Shown: piece after piece, positions 17,137-25,708 of the stretch
Layout: each line of letters starts with the position of its first letter
Position numbering within the stretch: the stretch's first letter is position 1
NCBI RefSeq assembly: GCF_036700095.1
Contig: NZ_CP144918.1
Coordinates: 2,171,001-2,235,000 of the forward strand
DNA: 64,000 nt
Source of the DNA: Pelagerythrobacter marensis
GTDB lineage: Bacteria; Pseudomonadota; Alphaproteobacteria; Sphingomonadales; Sphingomonadaceae
Reading direction: 5' to 3'
The notes under the pieces: model-generated
The model's database searches: none
The model's input: the letters and a program-made list of their open reading frames with translations, nothing else
What the model was told of the DNA's origin: nothing
Translations under genes and position numbers: made by a program

Positions 17137-17888
17137 CCGCCGCCGTCCTGTGCGAGTGCGAGAAACGCAGGCACCTCCCCCCCGCCGTGCAGCTCGATCG
17201 CCGCGCCCGAGACGTAGGCGGCCTCCGCCGAAGCCAGCCAGGCCACGCAGGCGGCCACGTCGCTCCCGCGCGCCATGCGCTTCATCGGCAGTGTGGCGCC
17301 GAGCCGCGCGACGCCTTCTGCACCGCCGTAATGTTCGACCTGGTCGGGATTCTCGACCAGACCGATCACGATCGCGTTGACCCGAACGTGAGGGCCCCAT
17401 TCCATCGCCAGCCCCTTGGTCGCGCTGATCAGTCCTGCCTTGGCCGCGCCGTAGGCGACCGTGCCGGGCGCTGCCCGCAGGCCGGAGATGCTGGCGATGT
17501 TGACCACCGAACCGCCCGTCTCGCGCAAGGCGCCATAGGCCGCGCGTGCGAGGACGAGCGGCGCGGTCAGATTGAGCGCGATCACTTTCTCGAGCAGTTC
17601 GGGCGAGGAGTCTGCGACCGGCGCCGCCGGTGTGCCCCCGGCATTGTTGATCAGGAGGTCGAGGCGCCCCAGTCGCTGCGTTGTCGTCGCCACCAGCGCT
17701 TCGACGGCGGCGGGATCGCGCACGTCGGTTGGCAGGAACAGTGCCTCCCTTCCTTCGGCCGCTACCGGTTCCGCGGGCGCACGGCGCGCGCAGACGGCGA
17801 CCTGCCATCCGTCGGCGAGCAGCCGTTCGGCAATCGCGCGTCCGATGCCGCGCGTTCCCCCGCTGATCAATGCGACGCGTTCGCTCAT
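17133..17888 (-). CDS. Short-chain dehydrogenase/reductase, divergent from ipdA
   Basis: 251 residues with the classical SDR features: the nucleotide motif SGGTRGIGRA, NNAG, the catalytic Ser region NIASISG and the YGAAKAG catalytic Tyr/Lys. It probably oxidises a hydroxyl or reduces a keto group on a steroid-derived CoA ester or free steroid, judged only by its position. It is the first gene of a two-gene leftward unit with the LuxR regulator and shares a 138-base divergent intergenic region with the ring C/D operon. Which hydroxyl it acts on is unknown. Confidence 0.88.
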   Translation of the reverse strand: MSERVALISGGTRGIGRAIAERLLADGWQVAVCARRAPAEPVAAEGREALFLPTDVRDPAAVEALVATTTQRLGRLDLLINNAGGTPAAPVADSSPELLEKVIALNLTAPLVLARAAYGALRETGGSVVNIASISGLRAAPGTVAYGAAKAGLISATKGLAMEWGPHVRVNAIVIGLVENPDQVEHYGGAEGVARLGATLPMKRMARGSDVAACVAWLASAEAAYVSGAAIELHGGGEVPAFLALAQDGGG

Positions 17889-18026
17889 ATCCGTTGTTCG
17901 TCCTCTCCCGCTCCGGTCTGGAGCCTATCTTCCGGCCCTGCAAGTCGCCGTCACCAAATGGGGGTATCGGCCGATCGCGCGCAGCCGCATCTGTCGGTCC
18001 GGGAAGAGAGGATCGAACGACCGGCC
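17889..18026. promoter_or_regulatory. Divergent promoter region of the steroid cluster
   Basis: 138 bases between the SDR/LuxR operon and ipdA. It contains a GCTCC/GGAGC inverted repeat (17910-17924) and the palindrome ATCGGCCGAT (17966-17975). Either could be an operator for the LuxR-type regulator. I cannot assign promoters precisely and see no KstR2-type CAAG/CTTG operator. Confidence 0.45.
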
Positions 18027-18911
18027 ATGCCGACGATTGACAAGACGATGGACCCTGCCGCGGTGGTCTCCCGGTTGCGGAGCGGGATGACGCTTGGCAT
18101 CGGCGGCTGGGGTCCGCGCCGCAAGCCGATGGCGCTGGTGCGCGAGATTCTGCGCTCCGATCTCGAAGACCTTGTTCTCGTTTCCTACGGCGGCCCCGAT
18201 GCAGGGATGCTGTGCGCTGCAGGCAAAGTCAGGAAGCTGGTCTTCGCGTTCGTCTCGCTCGACGAGATCCCGCTCGAACCCTGGTTCCGCAAGAGCCGCG
18301 AAGCCGGCGCGGTCGACGTGCTCGAGCTGGACGAGGGCATGTTCCAGTGGGGCCTCAAGGCCGCGGCGCTTTCGCTGCCGTTCCTGCCCACGCGGGTCGG
18401 TTTGGGGACCGACTTGCCCGAGTTGGGCGGGTTGAAGACTGTGACTTCGCCCTACGACGACGGCGAAGTCCTGGTCGCGATGCCCGCGCTGAAACTCGAC
18501 GCCGCGCTGATCCATGTCCATCGGGCCGACCGGCGGGGCAACGTTCAGGCGCTCGGGCCCGACACCTATTACGACGAATGGTTCGCCAAGGCGGCGGACG
18601 AATGCTTCGTCTCCTGCGAGGAACTGGTCGATGCGATGGAAGTCGCCCGCCCGCAGGATGTCTGGGCCAATCTGTTCGAGCGGTGCTTCGTGACCGGCGT
18701 TACCGAGACGCCGGGCGGTGCGCATCCGACGACCATGCCGCCCGCCTATGGCTGGGACATGGGCTGGCTGAAGAAATACGCCGCGGCGGCCAGGGACCCG
18801 GGCGACTGGGGCGCCGTTGCCGAGTGGGCGGTGGGCGCGAGCGAGGCGGACTATCTCGCCTCGGTCGGCGGGCGCGAGGGCGTGGCGGCGCTGCCGCTGC
18901 CGGTGTTCTGA
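18027..18911 (+). CDS. ipdA: IpdA, alpha subunit of COCHEA-CoA hydrolase (steroid ring C opening)
   Basis: 294 residues of the class I CoA-transferase alpha fold (GMTLGIGGWGP near the N terminus). In Mycobacterium, Rhodococcus and Comamonas (ScdL1/L2), IpdAB is not a transferase. It hydrolytically opens the last carbocycle of COCHEA-CoA to give MOODA-CoA. Glu103 in LDEGMFQWGL sits where I expect the catalytic Glu recalled for IpdA (about residue 105). ATG 18027 is the start consistent with the family. It is the first of the packed operon, and its stop overlaps ipdB (TGATG). The clustering with ipdB, ipdC, echA20, ipdF, fadE30 and fadD3 makes the assignment strong. Confidence 0.9.
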   Translation: MPTIDKTMDPAAVVSRLRSGMTLGIGGWGPRRKPMALVREILRSDLEDLVLVSYGGPDAGMLCAAGKVRKLVFAFVSLDEIPLEPWFRKSREAGAVDVLELDEGMFQWGLKAAALSLPFLPTRVGLGTDLPELGGLKTVTSPYDDGEVLVAMPALKLDAALIHVHRADRRGNVQALGPDTYYDEWFAKAADECFVSCEELVDAMEVARPQDVWANLFERCFVTGVTETPGGAHPTTMPPAYGWDMGWLKKYAAAARDPGDWGAVAEWAVGASEADYLASVGGREGVAALPLPVF

Positions 18912-19702
18912 TGGGCGCTACGCTGGCAGAACTGTGCATCGTCGCCTGTGCGGAAACCTTCCGCACACGCCGCGAGATCGTCGCCACCGGCATCGGGCCG
19001 ATCCCCCGCATCGGTGCGGGCCTGGCCAAGCTGACCCATTCGCCGGGCCTGATGATGACCGACGGCGAAGCGTTCCTGGTCGAGCAGCCGGTGCCTCTCG
19101 GCGCGGCGGGCGGCGAACGCCCGGCGCCCGCCGGATACCTCCCGTTCTCGCGCTTCTTCGACAGCGCGGTGTGGACCGGGCGGCGGCATGCCATGGTCAC
19201 CCCGACGCAGATCGACCGGTTCGGGCAGACCAACCTCTCGGCGCTCGGTGGCACCCATGCGCAGCCCAAAGTGCAGATGCTGGGCGCGCGGGGTTTCCCC
19301 GGCAATGGCATCTATCACCCGAACTCGATGTTCATTCCGGCCCATTCGCCGCGCGTGTTCGTTGCAGGCGAAGTCGATCGCGTTTCCAGCCCCGGGTACA
19401 ACCCGGCGCGGCGGGTGCCGGGCGGGAACTACCGCGGCATCGACTTGCGCCGGATCGTCACCGACTTGTGCGTCATGGACTTCGGCGGCCCCGATCGCGC
19501 GATCCGCGTGATCTCGCTGCACCCCGGGGTGACCTTCGCGCAGGTGCAGGACGCGACCGGCTTCGAACTGATCGACGCGGTGGAAAGCGAAACGCCGCTG
19601 CCGGGCGAGGAGCAGCTGGCGCTGATCGAACGGCTCGATCCGCGCGGCTTTCGCGCCCGGGTGTTCAAGGACAATCCTCCGGCAGAAAGGGGCGCGTCAT
19701 GA
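18911..19702 (+). CDS. ipdB: IpdB, beta subunit of COCHEA-CoA hydrolase
   Basis: 263 residues, class I CoA-transferase beta fold (LMMTDGEAFLVEQP; FGQTNLSALGG; the glycine-rich RVPGGNYRGIDL). It partners IpdA. The usual transferase catalytic glutamate motif (SENG) is not visible, in line with the hydrolase role known for IpdAB. The first residues (TLAELCIVACAETF) match the beta-subunit beginning. The start at 18911 overlaps the ipdA stop by one base, and the stop overlaps the next crotonase (ATGA), indicating coupled translation. Confidence 0.9.
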   Translation: MGATLAELCIVACAETFRTRREIVATGIGPIPRIGAGLAKLTHSPGLMMTDGEAFLVEQPVPLGAAGGERPAPAGYLPFSRFFDSAVWTGRRHAMVTPTQIDRFGQTNLSALGGTHAQPKVQMLGARGFPGNGIYHPNSMFIPAHSPRVFVAGEVDRVSSPGYNPARRVPGGNYRGIDLRRIVTDLCVMDFGGPDRAIRVISLHPGVTFAQVQDATGFELIDAVESETPLPGEEQLALIERLDPRGFRARVFKDNPPAERGAS

Positions 19703-20610
19703 GCGAACCCGGCAACGACGGCCTCGAGCCGCCGACCCCCAGCGAGCACGTTTACGAGACCGACGAGCCGGTCCTCTACGAGGCCGCCGGCGGGATCGCG
19801 CGCGCGACCCTCAACCGTCCGCGCTATCACAACGTCCAGAACAGCCAGATGACTTACGCGCTGGACGACGCCTTCCGCCGCGCGGTCGACGACGATGCAG
19901 TCAAGGTCATCGTGCTGAAGTCGGACGCCAAGCACTTCAGCGCGGGGCACGACATTGGCTCGCCGGGGCGGGACTTCCACGCGAGCGTCGACCGGCGGCT
20001 GATGTGGTACGACCACGCCAACAAGGCCGGTGCCGAGAAGGCCTATATCCGCGAGCAGGAACAGTATCTCGGCATGTGCAAGCGCTGGCGGGACATTCCC
20101 AAGCCGACGATCGCGCAGGTTCACGGCGGTTGCATCGCCGGCGGCCTGATGCTGGCCTGGGTCTGCGACCTGATCGTCGCCTCGGACGACGCCTTCTTCC
20201 AGGATCCGGTGCTGCAGATGGGCTTCCCGGGCCTGGAATATTTCGCCCATTGCCACGAACTCAACGTGCGGATCGCCAAGGAATTCCTGTTCCTGGGCGA
20301 GCGGATGAGCGCGCAGCGCGCCCACGAGATGGGCATGGTCAACCGGGTCGTCGCTCGCGCCGATCTGGAGGCCGAAGTGGCGCGCATCGCCGGCCGTATT
20401 GCGGAGCAGCCGCGGCTGGCGCTCCAGCTTGCCAAGCAGGCCTGCAACCATATGGAGACGCTCGCCGGCAAGAACGCCGGGATCGACGCGGCCTTCGGCT
20501 ATCACCACTTCGCCCACGCCAACAACACGCTGGTCAAGGGCGACTACATCGCCGGGTTCGACGGCAAGACAATGGCCGAGAAGAACAAGCGGCAGACGGG
20601 CGAGGACTGA
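19699..20610 (+). CDS. Enoyl-CoA hydratase/isomerase family protein, EchA13-like
   Basis: 303-residue crotonase, longer than the usual 250-260. The oxyanion-hole segments are HFSAGHDIG and VHGGCIAGGLML. After them comes FFQDPVLQMGFPGLEY, where the usual catalytic Glu positions are partly replaced. An acidic, proline-containing N-terminal extension (about 25 residues) precedes the fold. It differs from the true EchA20 at 21702-22451 and resembles the longer EchA13 type. Candidate roles are hydration of the unsaturated HIP-CoA side chain (the ScdD step of Comamonas) or another hydration/isomerisation in ring C/D breakdown. The exact step is inferred. Confidence 0.8.
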   Translation: MSEPGNDGLEPPTPSEHVYETDEPVLYEAAGGIARATLNRPRYHNVQNSQMTYALDDAFRRAVDDDAVKVIVLKSDAKHFSAGHDIGSPGRDFHASVDRRLMWYDHANKAGAEKAYIREQEQYLGMCKRWRDIPKPTIAQVHGGCIAGGLMLAWVCDLIVASDDAFFQDPVLQMGFPGLEYFAHCHELNVRIAKEFLFLGERMSAQRAHEMGMVNRVVARADLEAEVARIAGRIAEQPRLALQLAKQACNHMETLAGKNAGIDAAFGYHHFAHANNTLVKGDYIAGFDGKTMAEKNKRQTGED

Positions 20611-20613
20611 CGC

Positions 20614-21702
20614 TTGGCCGACCCGCTCGCCACTCCGCTGACCGAACAGCTCGGCTGCCGCCTGCCGGTGGTGCAGACGGCGATGGGCTGGATCGCGACG
20701 CCGCAACTCGTGGCCGCCAGCAGCAATGCCGGGGCGTTCGGGTTCCTGGCAGGCGCGGTGATGAAGCCCGCCGAACTCGCCGAGGCGATCGCGGAGACGG
20801 CTTCGCTCACACCGCATCGGTTCGGCGTCAACTTCCACAGCTTCCAGCCCGGCGCGCGCGAGATCGTCGAGGTGATCCTCGCCAACTGCGAGCGTGTCGG
20901 CGCGGTGAGTTTCGGGCGCGGGCCCGACGCCGGGATGATCGCGCGGTTCAACGAAGCCGGGATCGTCTGCATGCCGACCGTCGGCGCGGTGAAACACGCC
21001 GAGAAGATGGTTGCGCTGGGCTGCCGGGCGATCACCGTCCAGGGCGGCGAGGGTGGGGGGCACACCGGTTCGGTCGCAACCACCGTGCTGCTGCCGCAGG
21101 TGCTCGATGCGGTGAACGTGCCGGTCGCGGCGGCCGGCGGGTTCGCCGATGGGCGCGGTCTGGCGGCGGCGCTGGCCTGGGGCGCGAGTGGCGTCGCCAT
21201 GGGATCGCGTTTCATGATGACCGCCGACAGTCCGGTGCCAGAGGCGGTCAAGGCCGCCTATACGCGCGCGGGGACCGGCGACATCTTCGTCACCGACCGG
21301 ATCGACGGCATTCCGCAGCGCATGATCCGCAATCCGATGCTCGACCGCATCGAGAGCGGCGGCGCGCTGGGCAAATGGAGCCGTGGCCTCGCCGCCGCTT
21401 TCGCGATGAAGCGCGCCACGGGGGCGAGCTGGCGTGAGCTGCTCGCCAGCGCCCGCACGATGCGGAGCGAGGGGGGCAAGTCGCTCCCCGAAGCCATGCT
21501 CGCCTCCGCCGCGCCCATGCTGCTGCAAAAGGCGGTGGTCGAAGGCGATGCGATCAATGGCCTGATGGCCTCCGGCCAGGTTGCCGGCCGGCTCGACGAT
21601 CTGCCGACCTGCGCCGACCTTCTCGCGCGGATCGAAGCCGAAGCGCGCGAACGGATCGCGGCGCTCGCCGGCAACCCCACCGCGATCGAGGGAGCCGCCT
21701 GA
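20614..21702 (+). CDS. ipdC: IpdC, flavin-dependent oxidoreductase of the nitronate monooxygenase fold
   Basis: 362-residue TIM-barrel FMN protein of the NMO/2-nitropropane dioxygenase family. Flavin-binding features are TVQGGEGGGHTG, AAAGGFADGRG and GVAMGSRFMM. In the HIP pathway, IpdC introduces the ring double bond that lets EchA20 hydrolyse ring D. It lies between the EchA13-like crotonase and echA20, as expected for ipdC. The start appears to be TTG at 20614, three bases after the previous stop. The stop overlaps the echA20 ATG (TGATG). Annotation pipelines may call it nitronate monooxygenase, which would miss its role. Confidence 0.88.
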   Translation: MADPLATPLTEQLGCRLPVVQTAMGWIATPQLVAASSNAGAFGFLAGAVMKPAELAEAIAETASLTPHRFGVNFHSFQPGAREIVEVILANCERVGAVSFGRGPDAGMIARFNEAGIVCMPTVGAVKHAEKMVALGCRAITVQGGEGGGHTGSVATTVLLPQVLDAVNVPVAAAGGFADGRGLAAALAWGASGVAMGSRFMMTADSPVPEAVKAAYTRAGTGDIFVTDRIDGIPQRMIRNPMLDRIESGGALGKWSRGLAAAFAMKRATGASWRELLASARTMRSEGGKSLPEAMLASAAPMLLQKAVVEGDAINGLMASGQVAGRLDDLPTCADLLARIEAEARERIAALAGNPTAIEGAA

Positions 21703-22451
21703 TGTCGATTGTCTGGTCCGTGGAAGAGCGCATTGCCGAAGTCGTGTTCGATGTGCCGCCGGTCAATGCGTTCGATTCCGCGACATGGCTCAAGCTGCCG
21801 GGCATCATCGCTTCGCTGGCCGTGCGGCAGGACGTGCACTGCATCCTGATCCGTGCCGAGGGGCGGGGCTTCTGCGGCGGTGTCGATATCAAGGAGATGC
21901 AGGCGCACCCCGAGCGTATCACCGAGCTGAACCGGGGCAATTATCTCACCTTCAAGGCGATCCGCTCCGCCGAAGTCCCGGTGGTGAGCGCGGTTCACGG
22001 CTTCGTGATCGGCGGCGGGATCGGCATCTGCGGCGCCTCGGACACGGTCATCGCTGCCGAGGACGCCTATTTCTCGCTCCCAGAGATCGACCGCGGCGCG
22101 ATGGGCGGGGCGAGCCACCTGTCGCGGATGTTGCCGCTGCACAAGGTGCGCGCGGCGTTCTTCACCGGTGGCAAGATCCCTGCGGAGGAGGCCTGGCGGC
22201 TCGGCGCGATCGAGAAAGTCGTTCCACGCACGGAGCTTAGGGCTGAAGCACGCGCGTTCTGCGCCACGATTGCCGCCAAGAGCAGAAAGGCACTGACGGT
22301 AGCCAAGGAGGCGCTCAACGGCCTCGAGGAGCGCGACGTCGACCGCGGCTACCGCTGGGAACAGGGGTTCACGCTCGAGATGTACATGCACGAGGACAGC
22401 CAGCGCTCGCGCGATGCGTTCGTCGAGACCGGCGGGGCGGCAAAGTTCTGA
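21702..22451 (+). CDS. echA20: EchA20, ring D hydrolase of the crotonase family
   Basis: 249 residues. Signature stretches closely match mycobacterial EchA20 as I recall it: ILIRAEGRGFCGGVDIKEMQ, VVSAVHGFVIGGGIGICG, LPEIDRGAMGGASHLSR and the C-terminal YRWEQGFTLEM. EchA20 hydrolyses the ring D bond of the bicyclic HIEC-CoA to give COCHEA-CoA, the substrate of IpdAB. The start overlaps the ipdC stop and the stop overlaps the next acyl-CoA dehydrogenase start (TGATG both times). Confidence 0.9.
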   Translation: MSIVWSVEERIAEVVFDVPPVNAFDSATWLKLPGIIASLAVRQDVHCILIRAEGRGFCGGVDIKEMQAHPERITELNRGNYLTFKAIRSAEVPVVSAVHGFVIGGGIGICGASDTVIAAEDAYFSLPEIDRGAMGGASHLSRMLPLHKVRAAFFTGGKIPAEEAWRLGAIEKVVPRTELRAEARAFCATIAAKSRKALTVAKEALNGLEERDVDRGYRWEQGFTLEMYMHEDSQRSRDAFVETGGAAKF

Positions 22452-23614
22452 TGGACCTCGCCTATACCCCCCGGCAGCAGGCCTTCCGGCAGGAAGTGCG
22501 CGAATGGCTCGCCGCGCACGTCCCGGCCGAGCGGCTGGTCACGCTCGAGCGGAAGGAAGGATTCGACCAGCACGTCGCGTGGGAGCGCGAGCTGGCGAGC
22601 GGCAATTGGGGCATGGTCACCTGGCCGAGCGAATATGGCGGGCGCGGGCTCGACCTGATCGAGTGGCTGATCTTCGAGGAGGAATACTGGGCCGCCGGCG
22701 CGCCGCTGCGGGCGAACCAGAACGGCATCTTCCTTCTGGGCCCGACGATCATGGAATTCGGCTCCGACGAGCAGAAGGCGCGCTTCCTGCCGCCGATGGC
22801 CAGGGGCGAGGTGATCTGGGCGCAGGCCTGGTCGGAGCCGGGTGCGGGCAGCGACATGGCGGCGATCAAGGCCACTGCCCGGCGCGACGGCGATCACTAC
22901 GTCATCAACGGGCAGAAAACCTGGTCGAGCCGCGCGAGCTTCGCCGACTGGGGCTTCGGCCTGTTCCGCACCGAGGAGGGGAGCCGGCGGCACAAGGGTC
23001 TCTCGTTCCTGCTGTTCGACCTCGAGGCGCCGGGCATCACCCGCCGCCCGATCCGGCAGCTTCACGGCGATCCGGGCTTCGCCGAGCTGTTCTTCGACGA
23101 GGTCCGCGTGCCCGCGGAGAACCGCATCGCGGGCGAGGGCGAAGGCTGGAAGGTGGCGATGGCGACCGCTGGCTTCGAGCGGGGGCTGATGCTGCGGTCG
23201 CCCGGCCGCTTCCAGGCGACCGCCGCGCGGCTGATGGCCCTGCTGCGCGAAACGGCGGAGCGCGCCTCGCCGGGGCTGCGCGAGGACGTCGTCCGGCTGT
23301 GGATGAACGCGCAGGCCTATGCCTACAACACGTACCAGGTCGCTGCGCGGATCATGGCCGGCGGCTCGATCGGGGCCGAGGCGAGCCTGAACAAGATTTT
23401 CTGGTCCGAACTCGACCGCGCGATGCACCGCGCGGCGATGCACCTGCTGGGACCCGCCGCCGAGCTGCGGACGCTGCCCGATGGCCGCGCGAACGAATGG
23501 CTCGAGGGCTACATCTTCTCGCTCTCCGGCCCGATCTACGCTGGCTCGAACGAGATCCAGCGCAATATCACCGCCGAGCGCCTGCTCGGCCTGCCGCGCG
23601 TGGGAGCGGGCTGA
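22451..23614 (+). CDS. Acyl-CoA dehydrogenase, large subunit (FadE31-like)
   Basis: 387-residue acyl-CoA dehydrogenase. FAD and substrate motifs include WAQAWSEPGAGSDMAA and KTWSSRASFADWG. The C-terminal motif is IYAGSNEIQRN; position 1 of the usual catalytic Glu motif is Ala here, so the base must come from elsewhere, as in related steroid-type dehydrogenases. It is directly followed, with overlap, by a short dehydrogenase lacking a full FAD set. This is the layout of heteromeric alpha2beta2 steroid acyl-CoA dehydrogenases in Actinobacteria. Its likely substrate is one of the ring-opened methyl-branched intermediates after IpdAB or FadA6 action. The FadE31 label is by resemblance and position. 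Confidence 0.82.
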   Translation: MDLAYTPRQQAFRQEVREWLAAHVPAERLVTLERKEGFDQHVAWERELASGNWGMVTWPSEYGGRGLDLIEWLIFEEEYWAAGAPLRANQNGIFLLGPTIMEFGSDEQKARFLPPMARGEVIWAQAWSEPGAGSDMAAIKATARRDGDHYVINGQKTWSSRASFADWGFGLFRTEEGSRRHKGLSFLLFDLEAPGITRRPIRQLHGDPGFAELFFDEVRVPAENRIAGEGEGWKVAMATAGFERGLMLRSPGRFQATAARLMALLRETAERASPGLREDVVRLWMNAQAYAYNTYQVAARIMAGGSIGAEASLNKIFWSELDRAMHRAAMHLLGPAAELRTLPDGRANEWLEGYIFSLSGPIYAGSNEIQRNITAERLLGLPRVGAG

Positions 23615-24546
23615 TGGATTTCAGACTTCCGCCGGAAAGCGTCGAACTGGCCGAGGCAGTGCGCGAGTACCTTGCCGGAACGCATGGATCGGACGTGCTG
23701 CGGCGGCTCGACGCCGGCGGCAACCGCGATCTGCGCATCTGGCAGGGCCTCGTCGAGATGGGCCTGACCGGACTGCTCGTGCCCGAGAGTCATGGCGGGT
23801 TGGGCATGAGGCTGCTGGGCGGCGCCCTGATCGCCCGCGAATGCGGCCGCGCCTGTCTCGCCGAGCCGCTTGTCGATACCGCGCTGGTCGCGGTTCCGTG
23901 GCTGATAGCGCGGGGTGAGACCGGCGATCTCGCCGCGATCGCGGCGGGTGAGAAGCTGGTTGCCCTGCCGCACACGATCAATCCGTGGGTTGCGGACGGG
24001 GAGGGCGCGGAACTCGCGAGCGTCGACCCCCTGCGCAACCTCGTGGCCGCGCCCGAGGGCGCCGGCGACGATCCTCTGCTGCTCGATCTCGGCGCACTGA
24101 CGAGCGCGGCGCAGCTCGTGGGGCTCTCGGAGGCCATGCTCGACCAGGCGGTCGCCTATGCCCAGGTGCGCGAGCAGTTCGGCCATGCGATCGGCGGGTT
24201 CCAGGCGATCAAGCACAAGCTGGCGGACGTCGCCGTTGCGCTCGAATTCGTGCGCCCGGTCCTCTGGCGCGCAGCGCAGGCGATGGACGACGGGCTGGCG
24301 AGCGCGCCGCTGCACGTCAGCCACGCCAAATATGCCGCGACCGATGCCGCCTACCTTGCCGCCGAGAGCGCGATCCAGATCCACGGCGCGATGGGTTATA
24401 CTTACGAGGTGGATCTCCACTTCTGGATGAAGCGCACCTGGGCGCTCTCTGGCGCCTGGGGCGACCGCAATTTCCACTATCGCCGGATCGAGGACGCCGC
24501 GCTCGGCGGCGCGCACCCCCTCGGCCCGCAGCACACGTTCGCCTGA
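23614..24546 (+). CDS. Acyl-CoA dehydrogenase, small subunit (FadE32/FadE33-like)
   Basis: 310 residues, shorter than a full dehydrogenase. The N-terminal helical domain and C-terminal QIHGAMGYTYEVDLHFWMKR are clear, but the middle beta domain is reduced. This is the feature of the beta partner in heteromeric steroid acyl-CoA dehydrogenases (FadE32/33 type). The start ATG at 23614 overlaps the preceding stop, and the partner is presumably the product of 22451-23614. Likely role: alpha,beta-dehydrogenation of a CoA thioester produced after ring opening. Exact substrate not provable from sequence. Confidence 0.82.
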   Translation: MDFRLPPESVELAEAVREYLAGTHGSDVLRRLDAGGNRDLRIWQGLVEMGLTGLLVPESHGGLGMRLLGGALIARECGRACLAEPLVDTALVAVPWLIARGETGDLAAIAAGEKLVALPHTINPWVADGEGAELASVDPLRNLVAAPEGAGDDPLLLDLGALTSAAQLVGLSEAMLDQAVAYAQVREQFGHAIGGFQAIKHKLADVAVALEFVRPVLWRAAQAMDDGLASAPLHVSHAKYAATDAAYLAAESAIQIHGAMGYTYEVDLHFWMKRTWALSGAWGDRNFHYRRIEDAALGGAHPLGPQHTFA

Positions 24547-24553
24547 GGAGCCG

Positions 24554-25705
24554 ATGGCCGAAGCCTATATTATCGACGCAGTCCGAACCCCGATCGGGCG
24601 CAAGAAGGGCTCGCTGGCCCAGGTGCATCCGGCCGATCTCGCAGCGCATCCGCTGCGCGTGCTGGTCGAACGGACGGGCATCGACGCGAATGCGGTCGAC
24701 GACTGCGTGTGGGGCTGCTGCGACACGATCGGCCCCCAGGCGGGCGACATCGGCCGCACGGCATGGCTCGTCGCCGGCCTGCCGCAGCACGTGCCTGGCA
24801 CGACGGTCGACCGCCAGTGCGGCTCCAGCCAGCAGGCGATCCATTTCGCCGCGCAGGGCGTGATGAGCGGTACGCAGGACCTTGTGGTCGCCGGCGGAAG
24901 CCAGGCGATGAACGCGATCCCGATCTCCGCCGCGATGTTCGCCGGCCAGCCCTACGGCTTCGACAACCCGTTCAACACCGCGCGCGGCTGGGTCGAGCGC
25001 TACGGCGACGGCGTTCTCAACCAGATCGATTCGGCCGAGATGATCGCCGAGAAGTGGAACATCTCGCGCGAGGCGATGGAGCGGTTCGCGCTCGCCAGCC
25101 ACGAGAGGGCGCAGGCGGCGTGGGACAAAGGCTGGTTCGATGCCGAAGTGGCGCCGCTGGAGGGGCTCGACCGCGACGAGACGATCCGGCCGAACACGAC
25201 GCTGGAAGGGCTCGCTGCGCTCAACCCCGTGCAGGAAGGCGGGCGCATCACCGCGGGGGTTGCGAGCCAGAACTGCGACGGCGCGGCCGCGCTGCTGATC
25301 GCCTCCGAGCAGGCGGTGAAGGACCACGGCCTCACGCCGCGGGCGCGCATCCACCACATCTCGGTGCGGGCGGACGATCCGGTGTGGATGCTCACCGCGC
25401 CGATCCCCGCGACCCGGTACGCGCTGCAAAAGGCGGGAATGACGGTCGCGGACATCGACCTGTTCGAATGCAATGAGGCCTTCGCCAGCATCCCGATGGC
25501 GTGGATGCAGGAACTCGGCATTCCGCATGAGAAGGTCAACGTGCAGGGCGGCGCGATCGCTCTCGGCCACCCGCTCGGGGCGACCGGCGCACGCCTGATG
25601 ACGACGCTGCTCGGCGCGCTGGAGCGCACCGGCGGCCGCTACGGCCTGCAGACCATGTGCGAGGGCGGCGGCCAGGCCAACGTGACGATAATCGAGAGGC
25701 TTTGA
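24554..25705 (+). CDS. fadA6: FadA6, thiolase of ring C/D degradation
   Basis: 383-residue thiolase. Catalytic residues are visible: Cys89 in VDRQCGSSQQAI, NEAFAS, the His of GGAIALGHPLGATG, and the second Cys in MCEGGGQAN. In the HIP pathway FadA6 thiolyses MeDODA-CoA to MOODA-CoA or a related beta-keto intermediate. The ATG has GAGGAG seven bases upstream and follows the preceding gene by seven bases. Thiolases are common, so the FadA6 label rests on the neighbours as much as on the sequence. Confidence 0.87.
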   Translation: MAEAYIIDAVRTPIGRKKGSLAQVHPADLAAHPLRVLVERTGIDANAVDDCVWGCCDTIGPQAGDIGRTAWLVAGLPQHVPGTTVDRQCGSSQQAIHFAAQGVMSGTQDLVVAGGSQAMNAIPISAAMFAGQPYGFDNPFNTARGWVERYGDGVLNQIDSAEMIAEKWNISREAMERFALASHERAQAAWDKGWFDAEVAPLEGLDRDETIRPNTTLEGLAALNPVQEGGRITAGVASQNCDGAAALLIASEQAVKDHGLTPRARIHHISVRADDPVWMLTAPIPATRYALQKAGMTVADIDLFECNEAFASIPMAWMQELGIPHEKVNVQGGAIALGHPLGATGARLMTTLLGALERTGGRYGLQTMCEGGGQANVTIIERL

Positions 25706-25708
25706 CGA

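Noticed and set aside
17137-17943. N-terminal extension of the LuxR gene to 655 residues
   Set aside because: The extension is an out-of-frame reading of the SDR gene. The ATG at 17136 overlaps the SDR stop and begins a normal-sized regulator.
17889-18026. KstR2-type operator in the divergent steroid promoter
   Set aside because: No CAAG-n2-CTTG palindrome is visible, and no TetR gene is next to the operon.
20614-21702. Genuine nitronate monooxygenase
   Set aside because: The fold fits, but its position between ring C/D genes fits IpdC far better than nitronate detoxification.
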